Numbered from the stretch's first letter, positions 1 to 8,864 are shown. The stretch: DNA of 25,442 nucleotides from CAZOWL01 sp964583605 (GCA_964583605.1 CAZOWL010000063.1:1-25442); one strand, 5' to 3'. Translations and numbers: made by a program. Notes: generated by a model not told the origin, from the sequence alone.

Positions 1-66
1 GGGGGTCATTCCAGGGGGTCATTCCAGGGGGTCATTCCAGGGGTCATTCCAGGGGGTCATTCCAGG
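1..66. repeat. 13-bp tandem repeat, five copies
   Basis: Five head-to-tail copies of a 13-base unit (five G followed by TCATTCCA) run from the first base. The fourth copy lacks one G and is 12 bases long. The array stops about 10 bases before the stop codon of the minus-strand peroxiredoxin-glutaredoxin gene. It begins at the window edge, so its full length is unknown. There are no spacers between units, so it is a simple VNTR-type array and not CRISPR. No function is visible. Confidence 0.9.
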
Positions 67-75
67 CCCGCCGAC

Positions 76-816
76 TTACGCGATCCGCGCGTCGAGCCAC
101 GAGGCCAGATCGTCGGACCCTCCGATCCGGTGACCGTTGACGAACACCTGCGGAACCGACTTGGCCGCAGCGACCGCGCGCAACGTCTGCTCGGTATAAT
201 CTCGGTTCAGAACGAGCTCTTCGAATTGCATGCCGGCCTGTTGCAGCATCTCTTTCGCCTTGACGCAGAAGGGGCAGCCGGGGCGTGTGAAGACGGTAAC
301 ATCGGCCGGCTTCGGTGCGCTCGGTGCGAGGTAGGACAGCATCGAGTCCGCATCGGATATCTCGTAGGGGTCGCCTTCGACCTCGGGCTCGATGAACATC
401 TTCTCGATGATGCGGTCGCGCACTAGCATCGAGTAGCGCCAGCTGCGCTTGCCGAAACCGAGGGCAGACTTGTCGACGAGCAGACCCATCTTCTCGGTGA
501 ACTCGCCGTTACCGTCCGGGAGGAAGCGGATAGCATCCGCCTTGAGCTCGTTCTGCCACTCGTTCATAACGAAGGCGTCATTAACGGAGATGCAGCAGAC
601 TTCGTCGACGCCATAGGCCTTGAATGTCGGAACGAGCTGGTTGTAGCGCGGTACGTGTGATGATGTGCAAGTCGGCGTAAAGGCCCCCGGCAGTGAGAAG
701 ACAACGACGGCTTTGCCGCCAAAGACCTCGTCGGTAGTCAGATCCACCCACTCATGACCCCGACGGGTCTTGAAGGTGACTTCGGGTACAGGTTGGCCGG
801 TACGGTCTTGCAGCAT
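76..816 (-). CDS. Peroxiredoxin-glutaredoxin fusion (hybrid Prx5/Grx)
   Basis: This 246-residue protein is a glutathione-dependent peroxidase that joins a peroxiredoxin-5-type domain (about residues 3-165) to a C-terminal glutaredoxin (about 172-246). It reduces H2O2 and alkyl hydroperoxides in the cytosol, with its own glutaredoxin recycling the enzyme. The peroxidatic cysteine is C50 in a PGAFTPTC motif. The glutaredoxin active site is C181-P-F-C184, followed by the glutathione-binding SVPQVFVNG and GG segments. The length matches the hybrid family known from Haemophilus and Chromatium. The ATG at 816 is preceded by an AAGGAG sequence 9 bases upstream. The gene stands alone, divergent from mltB across a 208-base gap. 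No OxyR-type site was identified by eye. Confidence 0.93.
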   Translation of the reverse strand: MLQDRTGQPVPEVTFKTRRGHEWVDLTTDEVFGGKAVVVFSLPGAFTPTCTSSHVPRYNQLVPTFKAYGVDEVCCISVNDAFVMNEWQNELKADAIRFLPDGNGEFTEKMGLLVDKSALGFGKRSWRYSMLVRDRIIEKMFIEPEVEGDPYEISDADSMLSYLAPSAPKPADVTVFTRPGCPFCVKAKEMLQQAGMQFEELVLNRDYTEQTLRAVAAAKSVPQVFVNGHRIGGSDDLASWLDARIA

Positions 817-1024
817 TAGCTCGGGCTCCTTGAAGGTCTCAACGAATGATTAAGGCTGGCCGGATGATCGTCACCCGGGACGCCGCAATAGTGCGCCAGC
901 ATGGGGTACGAGTAAAATGGAATATGCGAATTAGCGTAATCGAAACGGCCAATGATCGACGGATTGTCTTCGTCGACAGATGCCGTAACATCGCCGCCAG
1001 GACTACTACTACTAGGATCCCGGT

Positions 1025-2194
1025 ATGCGAGCGTTCGTCTTGCTTTGCACCCTGAGCTTCGCCACCCTCCTCGCCGGCTGCGGCTCGGCGGAAAGGCGCG
1101 ACTACGCGTCCAGTGCGGCGGTCGTGTCGCCTCCTGTGACCCAAGCCGCGGCCCGTGTCGATCGGGTCACGGGGGATTTCGCCGGGGATCCGGCGCTCGA
1201 CGCGCTGCTCGATCGTCTGGTGCAGAGCGAGGGCTTCGATCGGGCCCAACTGGTCCAACTCTTCTCGCGCCTCGAGCACCAGCCCTGGATCATCGATCTG
1301 ATGGATCGTCAGGCCCCGACCCCGACCACCCGCCCGGTCGGGCCGACCGGTGCCTGGACCCGCTACCGCGCACGGTTCGTAACCCCTGAGAATATCGAGA
1401 ATGGCGTGCGCTTCTGGAGGCGGCATGCCGCGGTGCTCGACCGCGCCGAGGCGCGCTATGGTGTCCCGCCCGAGTATGTCGTCGCCATCATCGGGGTGGA
1501 GACGCGCTACGGCGGATACCTCGGCAACACCCGCATCATTGAAGCCTTGGCGACGCTCGCGTTCGACTATCCCCGGCGGGGCGAGTATTTCACCCGCGAG
1601 CTGGAGGCCTTCCTGATCATGGCACGCGACGAGGGGGTCGACCCTCTCGCACCTCGCGGTTCTTACGCCGGGGCGATGGGGCTGGGGCAGTTCATGCCGA
1701 CGAGCTTCCACGGCTATGCTGTCGATTTCGACGGCGATGGTCAACGAGACCTCTGGGATCCGGTCGATGCGATCGGCAGTGTCGCGAACTACCTCAGCGG
1801 GCATGGCTGGCGCCGCGGCGAGCCCGTCGCCGTGCGCGCCCGCGCGCAGGCCTACCCCGCTCGATCGATGAAGGCCGGATTCAACGCGCGCTATCCGGTG
1901 AGCGCTTTGGCCAGCCGTGGTATCACGTCGATCAACCCCTTGCTGGGCTACGAAGAGGTGAGCCTGTTGGAGCTCGACGGGACGGACGGATATGAGTACT
2001 GGCTCGGTTTGGATAACCTCGAGGCGATCACGAGCTACAACCGCAGCACCTATTACGCGATGTCCGTGCACCAGCTGGCCCAAGCGCTCAGGCAGGCGAT
2101 GGGTGCGGGGCCGATCATCACCCAGCGGCTCGGCGCTCTGATGAGTGAGCCGGCGGACGATGCGCGTTGGCCTGAGGAGCCAAGCCTACCTTGA
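1025..2194 (+). CDS. mltB: Membrane-bound lytic murein transglycosylase B (lipoprotein)
   Basis: This 389-residue enzyme cleaves the MurNAc-GlcNAc bond of peptidoglycan, forming 1,6-anhydro-MurNAc. It probably sits on the periplasmic side of the outer membrane. Residues 1-18 form a lipoprotein signal ending in a lipobox (L-A-G-C19). The catalytic glutamate is E159 in the segment IIGVETRYGG, and a downstream GAMGLGQFMPTSF motif is typical of the MltB/Slt35 family. A DFDGDGQRDLWD stretch resembles the EF-hand-like calcium loop of Slt35. The start ATG has an AGGAT sequence about 6-7 bases upstream. The stop is 9 bases before the recG start, so the two genes are probably co-transcribed. Confidence 0.92.
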   Translation: MRAFVLLCTLSFATLLAGCGSAERRDYASSAAVVSPPVTQAAARVDRVTGDFAGDPALDALLDRLVQSEGFDRAQLVQLFSRLEHQPWIIDLMDRQAPTPTTRPVGPTGAWTRYRARFVTPENIENGVRFWRRHAAVLDRAEARYGVPPEYVVAIIGVETRYGGYLGNTRIIEALATLAFDYPRRGEYFTRELEAFLIMARDEGVDPLAPRGSYAGAMGLGQFMPTSFHGYAVDFDGDGQRDLWDPVDAIGSVANYLSGHGWRRGEPVAVRARAQAYPARSMKAGFNARYPVSALASRGITSINPLLGYEEVSLLELDGTDGYEYWLGLDNLEAITSYNRSTYYAMSVHQLAQALRQAMGAGPIITQRLGALMSEPADDARWPEEPSLP

Positions 2195-2203
2195 GAGGGG
2201 TGC

Positions 2204-4318
2204 TTGCGGCGGTGCGTATTGGCTGAGCCGATCGCGGCGACTTTCGCGGCCATTCAGGTCACGCGGCTCCGCGGTGTCGGCGCGCGGATATCCGAGCGCC
2301 TGTCGCGGCTCGGCATACAGACGGTCGAGGATTTGCTCTTCCATCTGCCGCTGCGCTATCAAGACCGCTCTCGGCCAACACCGATCCTGGGGCTGCAGCC
2401 GGGCGTCGAGACACTCGTCGAGGGCATCGTCGAGGCGGCCGAGGTGGTGTCTCGACCGCGCCGTACCTTGAGGGTCTGGCTCCGGGACGCAAGCGGTGGC
2501 TTGCAGCTGCGCTTCTTCCACTTCTCGAGCCGCCAGTCGCAGATCTTGACCGCCGGTGCGCGTCTGCGCTGTTTCGGCGAGGTCCGCCACGGCTTTCAGT
2601 CCTTTGAGATGGTGCATCCGGAGTACCAGATCCTGCGTGCTGGGGAATGCTTGCCCCTACCGGCCACGCTGACGCCCGTCTATCCGACCACCGAGGGTCT
2701 CCAACAGGCCAGCTTGCGCTCGCTGACCGGCCAGGCGATCGATTGGCTGCGGCAGGATCCCGTGCTCATGCCGGAGCTGCTGCCGCATGAGCTCTTGGCG
2801 GATCAGGGCCTGCCCTCCCTTACGGCGGCGCTCGCCTTTCTGCATCGACCACCGGCCGGCGTGGCCGTTGCCGATCTTCTCGAGCGCCGACACCCCGCCT
2901 TCCATCGCCTCGCGATCGAGGAATTGATCGCCCACCAGTTGAGTCTCCGTCGCCTGCGTTCTCGCCAGGACCGGGCGCGCGCGCCGGTATTGCTCGGGGA
3001 CGGCCGGTTGCGCGAACGGCTCCTCGTGCGCCTGCCGTTCGAGCTGACCAAGGCCCAACACAGGGCGGCTGAGGAGATCGCGGCGGGGCTCGAGCTCCCG
3101 CGCCCGATGCAACGCCTGCTGCAGGGTGATGTCGGGTCCGGCAAGACGATCGTCGCCATGCTCGCAGCCTTGCAGGCCGTGGAGTCGGGCTATCAGGTGG
3201 CGATGATGGCGCCGACCGAGCTGCTCTCCGAGCAGCAACGCCGTCAGCTCGGCAGCTGGCTCGAGCCCATCGGGATCGAGCCCGTGTGGTTGGCCGGTCG
3301 GCATAAGGGACGGGCGCGAGGGCGGGTGTTAGGGCGCATCGCGGCTGGCGAGGTCTCGGTGGTTGTCGGCACCCATGCCCTATTTCAGGCAGATGTCCGC
3401 TTTGGCCGGCTTGGGCTCATCATCATCGATGAGCAGCACCGGTTCGGAGTTCACCAACGGATGCAGCTCCTGAAAAAGGGCGCGCAGACCGGGATCACAC
3501 CGCACCAGCTGATCATGACTGCGACGCCGATTCCCCGTTCGTTGGCGATGACCCTCTACGCCGATCTCAGTCTCTCCGTCATCGACGAGATTCCTGCCGG
3601 GCGCAAGCCGGTGCGGACGGTCGCGATCCCGGACAGCCGTCGCGAAGAGGTCATCGGTCGGGTCAGGACTGTCTGTGCCCAGGGCCGTCAGGCCTATTGG
3701 GTGTGTACTCTGATCGAGGAATCCGAGGCGCTGGAGTGTCAGGCCGCGGCCGACACAGCGGAGGCGCTGGCGGCGGGCCTGCCGGAGCTTCGCGTTGGCC
3801 TCGTACATGGTCGGATCAAGGCGGCCGAACGCGACGCCACGATGCTCCGCTTCGCCGCGGGCGAGATCGATCTGCTCGTCGCGACGACCGTCATCGAGGT
3901 GGGGGTCGATGTGCCGAACGCCAGCCTGATGATCGTCGAGAATCCAGAGCGCCTGGGTCTCGCGCAACTCCACCAGCTGCGCGGACGGGTCGGTCGCGGC
4001 ACCGTCGAGAGCCATTGCGTGCTCCTCTATCATGCGCCCCTGTCCGATCTGGCCAGGTCGCGACTGGCGTTGCTGCGCGAGACGAGCGACGGTTTCCTGA
4101 TCGCGCGCAAGGACCTGGAGCTGCGAGGCCCGGGCGAGGTGCTCGGGACGCGGCAGACCGGGACGATCCAGTTTCGCATCGCCGATCCCCTGCGCGATGA
4201 GGCTCTGCTGGCGCGTGCACAACGTCTTGCCGAGCGGGTCCTCGCGCACCATGCTGGGAGCATCGACGCGTTGATTGCCCGCTGGCTCGGCTTCCGCGAG
4301 TCATATGGGCAGGTGTAG
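2204..4318 (+). CDS. recG: ATP-dependent DNA helicase RecG
   Basis: RecG (704 residues; E. coli has 693) remodels stalled replication forks and branch-migrates Holliday junctions. An N-terminal wedge/OB region begins with a helix-hairpin-helix-like TRLRGVGARISERL and VEDLLFHLPLRYQDR. SF2 helicase motifs follow: Walker A GDVGSGKT (308-315), DEQH (409-412) with HRFG, the TATPIPR motif, and the C-terminal TTVIEVGVDVPNA and QLRGRVGRG motifs. The predicted start is TTG at 2204, with a GAGAGGGG ribosome-binding sequence just upstream. A second in-frame TTG at 2219 is possible but has poorer spacing. The gene follows mltB closely and precedes ubiA by 119 bases. Confidence 0.95.
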   Translation: MRRCVLAEPIAATFAAIQVTRLRGVGARISERLSRLGIQTVEDLLFHLPLRYQDRSRPTPILGLQPGVETLVEGIVEAAEVVSRPRRTLRVWLRDASGGLQLRFFHFSSRQSQILTAGARLRCFGEVRHGFQSFEMVHPEYQILRAGECLPLPATLTPVYPTTEGLQQASLRSLTGQAIDWLRQDPVLMPELLPHELLADQGLPSLTAALAFLHRPPAGVAVADLLERRHPAFHRLAIEELIAHQLSLRRLRSRQDRARAPVLLGDGRLRERLLVRLPFELTKAQHRAAEEIAAGLELPRPMQRLLQGDVGSGKTIVAMLAALQAVESGYQVAMMAPTELLSEQQRRQLGSWLEPIGIEPVWLAGRHKGRARGRVLGRIAAGEVSVVVGTHALFQADVRFGRLGLIIIDEQHRFGVHQRMQLLKKGAQTGITPHQLIMTATPIPRSLAMTLYADLSLSVIDEIPAGRKPVRTVAIPDSRREEVIGRVRTVCAQGRQAYWVCTLIEESEALECQAAADTAEALAAGLPELRVGLVHGRIKAAERDATMLRFAAGEIDLLVATTVIEVGVDVPNASLMIVENPERLGLAQLHQLRGRVGRGTVESHCVLLYHAPLSDLARSRLALLRETSDGFLIARKDLELRGPGEVLGTRQTGTIQFRIADPLRDEALLARAQRLAERVLAHHAGSIDALIARWLGFRESYGQV

Positions 4319-4437
4319 GCCAGGCCGCGTGGCGATCGCTGTGGGTCGGAAGCTCGGCTCCGCTGTGCCATAATCGCGGCTGCCGTGATCGCTGGCGGCC
4401 CCAGCGCGTTGACTTCTGCCGATGCCTAGGCCTTGAT

Positions 4438-5343
4438 ATGAGCCTCTCCGACACGAACACTGCCCGGCGCGCCGCGCCGATCTGGCGCGATCGCTTGCAC
4501 GCCTATGTGCGGTTGATCCGCCTTGATCGCCCGATTGGGATCTTCCTGCTGATGTGGCCGGCATTATGGGCGCTGTGGCTGGCGGGAGAGGGCCAACCGC
4601 CTTGGGGCGTGGTGCTGGTGTTCGTGGCCGGCGTGGTCCTGATGCGCTCGGCCGGTTGTGCCATCAATGACTTCGCTGATCGTGATTTCGACGGTCACGT
4701 CGCGCGAACGCGGGCTCGTCCGCTGGCAGCGGGTGATGTCACGCCGAATGAGGCGCTGGCTGTCTTTGCGTTGCTGGTGCTGTCGGCCTTTGTCTCGGTC
4801 CTCTTCCTCAATTGGCAGACGATTGCCTTATCGGTCGTGGCATTGGCCCTGGCCGTTGTCTACCCGTTCATGAAGCGCTTTACGCATCTCCCGCAGCTGT
4901 TCCTCGGTGCGGCATTCGGTTGGGCCATCCCGATGGCCTTTACCGCGATCACGGGCGCCATCCCGGGGTTTGCCTGGGTCCTGTTCGTGGCGACGCTGGT
5001 CTGGGCTTTGATCTACGATACCCAGTATGCGATGGTCGATCGCAAGGACGACCTCAAGATCGGGATCAAGTCAACGGCCATCCTCTTCGGTCGCTATGAT
5101 CTGCTGGCAATCGGGTTGCTGCAGATCCTCATGCTCGCCTTGCTCGCGGTGATTGGCGTCACGGCCGAGCTCGGACTCGCCTACTTCGGTGGGCTCATCC
5201 TGGCCGCCGGTCTGGCCGTCTACCAGCAGTACCTGACGCGTCACCGCGAGCCGGCCGCGTGCTTCAAGGCCTTCTTGAACAACAACTACTTCGGGATGGT
5301 GATCTTCGTCGGGCTGGTAGTGGATTACGGCTTGCCCGTCTGA
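4438..5343 (+). CDS. ubiA: 4-hydroxybenzoate polyprenyltransferase
   Basis: UbiA is an integral membrane prenyltransferase that attaches the polyprenyl tail to 4-hydroxybenzoate in ubiquinone synthesis. The 301-residue length is close to the E. coli protein (290). The first Asp-rich Mg-diphosphate motif is NDFADRDFD (N77-D85), followed by the family pattern HVARTRARPLAAG. The second is DTQYAMVDRKDD (from D194). Eight to nine hydrophobic segments can be seen. The ATG at 4438 has only a weak ribosome-binding sequence. The usual partner ubiC (chorismate lyase) is not in this window. The gene is convergent with the small secreted-protein gene downstream. Confidence 0.94.
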   Translation: MSLSDTNTARRAAPIWRDRLHAYVRLIRLDRPIGIFLLMWPALWALWLAGEGQPPWGVVLVFVAGVVLMRSAGCAINDFADRDFDGHVARTRARPLAAGDVTPNEALAVFALLVLSAFVSVLFLNWQTIALSVVALALAVVYPFMKRFTHLPQLFLGAAFGWAIPMAFTAITGAIPGFAWVLFVATLVWALIYDTQYAMVDRKDDLKIGIKSTAILFGRYDLLAIGLLQILMLALLAVIGVTAELGLAYFGGLILAAGLAVYQQYLTRHREPAACFKAFLNNNYFGMVIFVGLVVDYGLPV

Positions 5344-5422
5344 CCGCAACCGGAGCACATATCTGGCCGCCGCGGCCCGCGGCGTAGTGGGATCTTCTGG
5401 ACTGGCCGAGGAGAGGATACAG

Positions 5423-5446
5423 CCGGGGCGCTTCGCGCCACCCCGG
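5423..5446. terminator. GC-rich hairpin between convergent genes
   Basis: CCGGGG (5423-5428) pairs with CCCCGG (5441-5446). Inside it, CGC (5429-5431) can pair with GCG (5435-5437) around a TTC loop, leaving a three-base bulge. It lies between the 3' ends of ubiA and the small secreted-protein gene, where a two-way terminator would be expected. There is no T-run on either side, so termination is only inferred from position and stem stability. Confidence 0.35.
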
Positions 5447-5462
5447 TCAGGTCAGATGGAAG

Positions 5463-5735
5463 TTACTGCTTGCTCGCGATCTGGCCGCTGTCTGGCGCTT
5501 CTTGGCTTGCCTTCACCTTGGTGCCGCCGGGCTTTGTCCGGCAATACCCCGACACCTGCTTACCGTCGTTGCGCGTATAGCTATTGGTCCAGGAGCAGCT
5601 GGCCTTCGCCGCGCAGGCGGCCTGCTCGAGCCCCTTACAGGCCGATTCGGCACTGCTGACGATCGGGGTACCGACGAGCGCGGCGGCGACCGAGACGGCG
5701 CCAAGAATAGGAGAGACAGTCTTCCTTACAGGCAT
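5463..5735 (-). CDS. Small secreted four-cysteine protein, unknown function
   Basis: This 90-residue protein has a Sec-type signal peptide: a basic start (MPVRK), a hydrophobic stretch at residues 8-24, and probable cleavage near SSA-ES (about residue 29). The mature part of about 60 residues has exactly four cysteines (C33, C41, C47, C65). This would suit two disulfides in the periplasm or outside the cell. The segment from ACKGLEQAAC to SGYCRTK looks like a compact disulfide domain, while the tail from about residue 69 is polar and probably disordered. The start is well supported by AGGAGGT (plus-strand 5741-5747) five bases before the ATG, the strongest ribosome-binding site seen here. I do not recognise a named family. 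Confidence 0.75.
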   Translation of the reverse strand: MPVRKTVSPILGAVSVAAALVGTPIVSSAESACKGLEQAACAAKASCSWTNSYTRNDGKQVSGYCRTKPGGTKVKASQEAPDSGQIASKQ

Positions 5736-5740
5736 GGATT

Positions 5741-5747
5741 ACCTCCT
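5741..5747 (-). promoter_or_regulatory. Strong ribosome-binding site of the cysteine-rich gene
   Basis: Read on the minus strand, AGGAGGT is an exact anti-16S match five bases from the ATG at 5735. It fixes the start of the 90-residue secreted protein and suggests efficient translation. Confidence 0.8.
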
Positions 5748-5842
5748 GTCGTTGATCCATCAACCCTGCCGCTTCCCAAGTTCTTCGCGACAGGCAGGCG
5801 GGAGGCTATCTCAAGAAGGCTCGCCGGGCTGTGATGCGCCTC

Positions 5843-6457
5843 TCACGACTGACGACGAGCCGGTGCTCTGGACAACTGCCGATAGAAGCGGTCGAGATGC
5901 AGGACCTGCGTCATCAGGGCGTCTGCGTCCCCGCTGTTGTCGATGAGGTCGTCGGCGCCTGCTAGTCGGACAGCTGGCTCGACCTGGGCGGCGATGATGG
6001 CCCGAATCTCGGAGGTCTCAAGGCCACTGCGCCCCCGCACCCGTTCGACCTGGACTGGCTGGGGGAGATCGACGACCAGTATCCGATCGGCCATGTCCTG
6101 CTGGCCTGCCTCGAACAGCAGTGGGATGACGAGTATGACATAGGGCGCCCGCAGATCGGCGAGCTGCGCAATCATCTCCTTGCGGATCCGTGGGTGCAGG
6201 ATGGCTTCGAGACGCTGCCGGGCATCGCTGTCGGAAAAGACGAGGCGTCTCAACGCGACGCGATCGAGCCTTCCCTGAGCCGTTAGCATCTGCTCGCCAA
6301 ACGCGGCCGCGATCTCCTTGAGGGCAGGACCTCCCGGCTCGGTCAGCGTGTGCGCGAGGACATCGGCATCGATGACGGGGGCGCCTCGTGCGGCAAACAG
6401 CTTGGCGACAGTCGATTTGCCGCTGCCGATACCCCCAGTCAACGCAACGCGCAGCAT
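5843..6457 (-). CDS. coaE: Dephospho-CoA kinase
   Basis: CoaE phosphorylates the 3'-hydroxyl of dephospho-CoA, the last step of coenzyme A synthesis. With the ATG at 6457 the protein has 204 residues, close to E. coli CoaE (206). It begins MLRVALTGG and carries the P-loop GGIGSGKST (residues 8-16). The family's DADVLAHTLTEPGG segment and the HP(R/K)IRKEM-type LHPRIRKEM segment follow. The reading frame extends further upstream, but that part overlaps pilD and is not family-like. pilD ends only two bases upstream, giving the common gammaproteobacterial pilD-coaE arrangement and likely translational coupling. Confidence 0.93.
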   Translation of the reverse strand: MLRVALTGGIGSGKSTVAKLFAARGAPVIDADVLAHTLTEPGGPALKEIAAAFGEQMLTAQGRLDRVALRRLVFSDSDARQRLEAILHPRIRKEMIAQLADLRAPYVILVIPLLFEAGQQDMADRILVVDLPQPVQVERVRGRSGLETSEIRAIIAAQVEPAVRLAGADDLIDNSGDADALMTQVLHLDRFYRQLSRAPARRQS

Positions 6458-6459
6458 GG

Positions 6460-7332
6460 TCAGGTCAGGCCGCTCCAGCGAAGATAGGCGTCGTTGATGG
6501 CGTCTCCCCACATGAGACTGATCCACCCGGCAATGGCCAGATAGGGGCCGAACGGGATGGGCAGCTCGCGATCGTGTCTGCGGAACACTATCAGTAGAAG
6601 CCCCACGAGCGCTCCACTTACGGCCGAGAGCAGAATGATCTGCAGCAGGTGTCCCCAGCCGAGCCAGGCGCCAAACAGGGCGAAGAGCTTGAAATCACCA
6701 TGACCCATTCCCTCCTTACCAGTGAGCAGGCGGAACAGATGAAACACGGTCCACAGGCTTAGATATCCTGCCGCGGCACCGAGAATCGCCGAGCGGCTGT
6801 CGGTGAAAAGACCCATGACACTCACCAGCAGACCAAGCCAGAGCAGTGGCAGGACAATCCCGTCAGGTAGCAGCTGGGTATCCAGGTCGATCACGGCGAG
6901 CGCGATTAGCCCCCAGGTCAAGAGCAAGGCCGCCGCCGCCTCCAAGCTCCAGCCGAACTGCCACACGACAGCGATCGAGAGCAACGCCGTGAGGGCCTCA
7001 ACGAGAGGATAGCGAGCCCCGATGGGATGGCCGCAAGCCGAGCAGCGCCCGCGTAATACTAGATAGCTGATGATCGGGATGTTCTCAAGGAAGCGGATGC
7101 GGTGCCCGCAATGGCGGCAGCGCGACGGTGGCGAGCTCAAGGTCAAACGCTCGGTGAGTTGTTCCTGCGGGGCTTGTCCCGTCAGGTCGGCGCAGTCACG
7201 GTGCCACTCGGCCTCCATCATCGCCGGTAACCGGAGGATGACCACGTTCAAAAAGCTGCCAATGATGAGGCCAAAGAGGCCACTCGCTATCAGTAGAAGC
7301 GAAGTCTCGGCCACCAAATCGGACCAGGGCAT
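6460..7332 (-). CDS. pilD: Type IV prepilin peptidase / N-methyltransferase
   Basis: PilD is an inner-membrane aspartyl protease that cleaves type IV prepilin and pseudopilin leaders and N-methylates the new terminus. With the ATG at 7332 (GGAGTGACT directly upstream) it has 290 residues. The N-terminal methyltransferase domain contains the paired-cysteine motif C72-x2-C75 and C97-x2-C100. The catalytic aspartates are D149 in AVIDLD and D213 in the GMGHGDFK motif. About seven to eight hydrophobic segments are visible. pilB and pilC, often upstream, are not present: about 200 non-coding bases separate pilD from sanA. Substrate genes must lie elsewhere. Confidence 0.94.
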   Translation of the reverse strand: MPWSDLVAETSLLLIASGLFGLIIGSFLNVVILRLPAMMEAEWHRDCADLTGQAPQEQLTERLTLSSPPSRCRHCGHRIRFLENIPIISYLVLRGRCSACGHPIGARYPLVEALTALLSIAVVWQFGWSLEAAAALLLTWGLIALAVIDLDTQLLPDGIVLPLLWLGLLVSVMGLFTDSRSAILGAAAGYLSLWTVFHLFRLLTGKEGMGHGDFKLFALFGAWLGWGHLLQIILLSAVSGALVGLLLIVFRRHDRELPIPFGPYLAIAGWISLMWGDAINDAYLRWSGLT

Positions 7333-7528
7333 AGTCACTCCAGCACTAGGGGGTAAAACGCAGGACACGGAAAGGGTTAAGGTTCGGGATCATATCAGAC
7401 TCATCCGGTTGAACGGTCAGGCCGATGCGCCGCTCTTGCGGGAAACGACTGATCCCTGGTTTCGCCTCGCGAGTGACGCATGCGACCTGGCGAGCGGCTG
7501 CGGTTGGCGCTTGCGGCGTCCTTGAATG

Positions 7529-8224
7529 CTACTCCGGTTGCGGCGCGATGACCGGTTTCAGCGGCACGGGCTCCGGGTCGCCGAGAAACCGCGGTCCGCG
7601 GCCGCTCAGCACGTCGAAGACGGCCGCAATGCGCGCGAAGATCTCCCTGACGCGAATCCGAAGGTACCCGCTGACGGGGGGGTTGGCGACGGCGAACGCG
7701 GTTGCCTGGATGCCGGCGTGTCGTGCCAGGAACAGGGCGCGGGCAACGTGAAAGCGCTGCGAGACGATGATTAGCTCGTCCTGTTGGAACACGACCTTCG
7801 CGCGCACAATCGAGTCCAGGGTCCGGAAGCCGGCATAATCGAGCGTGATGTACTCCTCTGGGACGCCCAGCTCGAGCAGGTCCGCGCGCATCGTCCAGGG
7901 CTCGTTGTACTGCAGTGTCGCGTTGTCGCCGCTCACCAGTATCGCGCGGACGCGACCGGCGTGAAACAGCCTGGCGGCGGCTTCTATCCGTTGCTCGTAG
8001 AACGGGTTAGGCCGGCCGTGTTGGCGGCTCGAGGTCCCGAGCACCAAGGCCACTGGCGCGGGCGGGACGCCGGCCAGGTCGTCGTAGATCTGACCGCGTG
8101 ACCCGATCGTGATCGCAAGGTCGACGCCGAGCAATAGACATAGAGGAAGCAGGACAGCCGCGGCGAGGAGCAGGCCGGCTATCCATGCGCGACGCGGCTC
8201 AGGTTGATTCGCGACGATCGGCAA
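7529..8224 (-). CDS. sanA: SanA-like envelope protein (YdcF/DUF218 family)
   Basis: This 231-residue inner-membrane protein has one transmembrane helix near the N-terminus (about residues 15-38) and a periplasmic DUF218 domain. The domain shows VALVLGTSSR, RIEAAARLFHAG, ILVSGDN and IIVSQRFHVARALFLAR. E. coli SanA (239 residues) affects envelope barrier function and vancomycin sensitivity; its biochemical reaction is not settled. The only usable start is TTG at 8224, because an in-frame stop lies three codons upstream. The first 26 bases overlap the 3' end of yceH in another frame, which suggests coupled translation. Confidence 0.85.
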   Translation of the reverse strand: MPIVANQPEPRRAWIAGLLLAAAVLLPLCLLLGVDLAITIGSRGQIYDDLAGVPPAPVALVLGTSSRQHGRPNPFYEQRIEAAARLFHAGRVRAILVSGDNATLQYNEPWTMRADLLELGVPEEYITLDYAGFRTLDSIVRAKVVFQQDELIIVSQRFHVARALFLARHAGIQATAFAVANPPVSGYLRIRVREIFARIAAVFDVLSGRGPRFLGDPEPVPLKPVIAPQPE

Positions 8225-8864
8225 GCCCGGTCAGCTCCCACAGGGCGTCGAGATCGGCGCGCAGGCGCGCGACCTCATCCTCCAGCTGCGCGAGGCGCTC
8301 TTGGCGCGACGGCGCAGAGCCTGCGCCGCTGGCGAGCGGCTCGTCCAGCTCGACGGGGCCGCAGAGTGTGTGAGCATAGCGCTCGTCGCGTCGGCCGGCA
8401 GTGCGGGACAAGGCGATGACGAGCGGCGGCTCTCGTTGCTGCAGGTTGCGCAAGGCATAGTCCAGGGCGGCCAGGTCCGGCAGCTCGGCGAGGCGGCTGG
8501 CATTGGCCCGGAGCTCGCCGGCGGTCTGCGGGCCGCGCAGCATCAAGGTGGCCATCACGGCGGCCTGGCGGCGGTCGAGCTTCAGTGCGGGGACGAGCCG
8601 CTGGTCGTAACGCTCGGCCCGGCCAGCGTAGCTGGCGTCGACCAGCTCGCGGTCGCGCAGGACATTGACCGCGTGACCGACCTCGCGGACCTCCAGATTC
8701 ATCACCGGATGGCGGCTCGTCTTCTGGTTGCAGGCCAATACGAGGGCGTTCAACGTCAGCGGGTAAGTATCCGGTGTTGTGCGCTGCTTTTCGATCAGGC
8801 AGCCGAGGATTCGCGCCTCGACCGGCGTCAGTTGGAGCGGGAGATTCGCCTCGTCATCCGACAT
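8199..8864 (-). CDS. yceH: YceH family protein (DUF480)
   Basis: This 221-residue cytosolic protein belongs to the YceH/DUF480 family, which is built of tandem winged-helix folds; no biochemical role is established. Family features visible are LQLTPVEARILGCLIEKQRTTPDTYPLTLNAL-type N-terminal sequence and the NQKTSRHPVM segment, the LMLRGPQTAGELRANASRL segment, and a C-terminal coiled coil (about residues 188-215). I chose the ATG at 8864 with GAG six bases upstream; a TTG five codons earlier (8879) is possible. sanA follows with a 26-base overlap. Copy 1 of the 130-bp repeat begins 21 bases upstream of this start. Confidence 0.9.
   Translation of the reverse strand: MSDDEANLPLQLTPVEARILGCLIEKQRTTPDTYPLTLNALVLACNQKTSRHPVMNLEVREVGHAVNVLRDRELVDASYAGRAERYDQRLVPALKLDRRQAAVMATLMLRGPQTAGELRANASRLAELPDLAALDYALRNLQQREPPLVIALSRTAGRRDERYAHTLCGPVELDEPLASGAGSAPSRQERLAQLEDEVARLRADLDALWELTGLADRREST

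Noticed and set aside
1..66. Possible CRISPR array at the left edge
   Set aside because: The units abut directly with no spacers and are only 13 bases long, so this is a simple tandem repeat.
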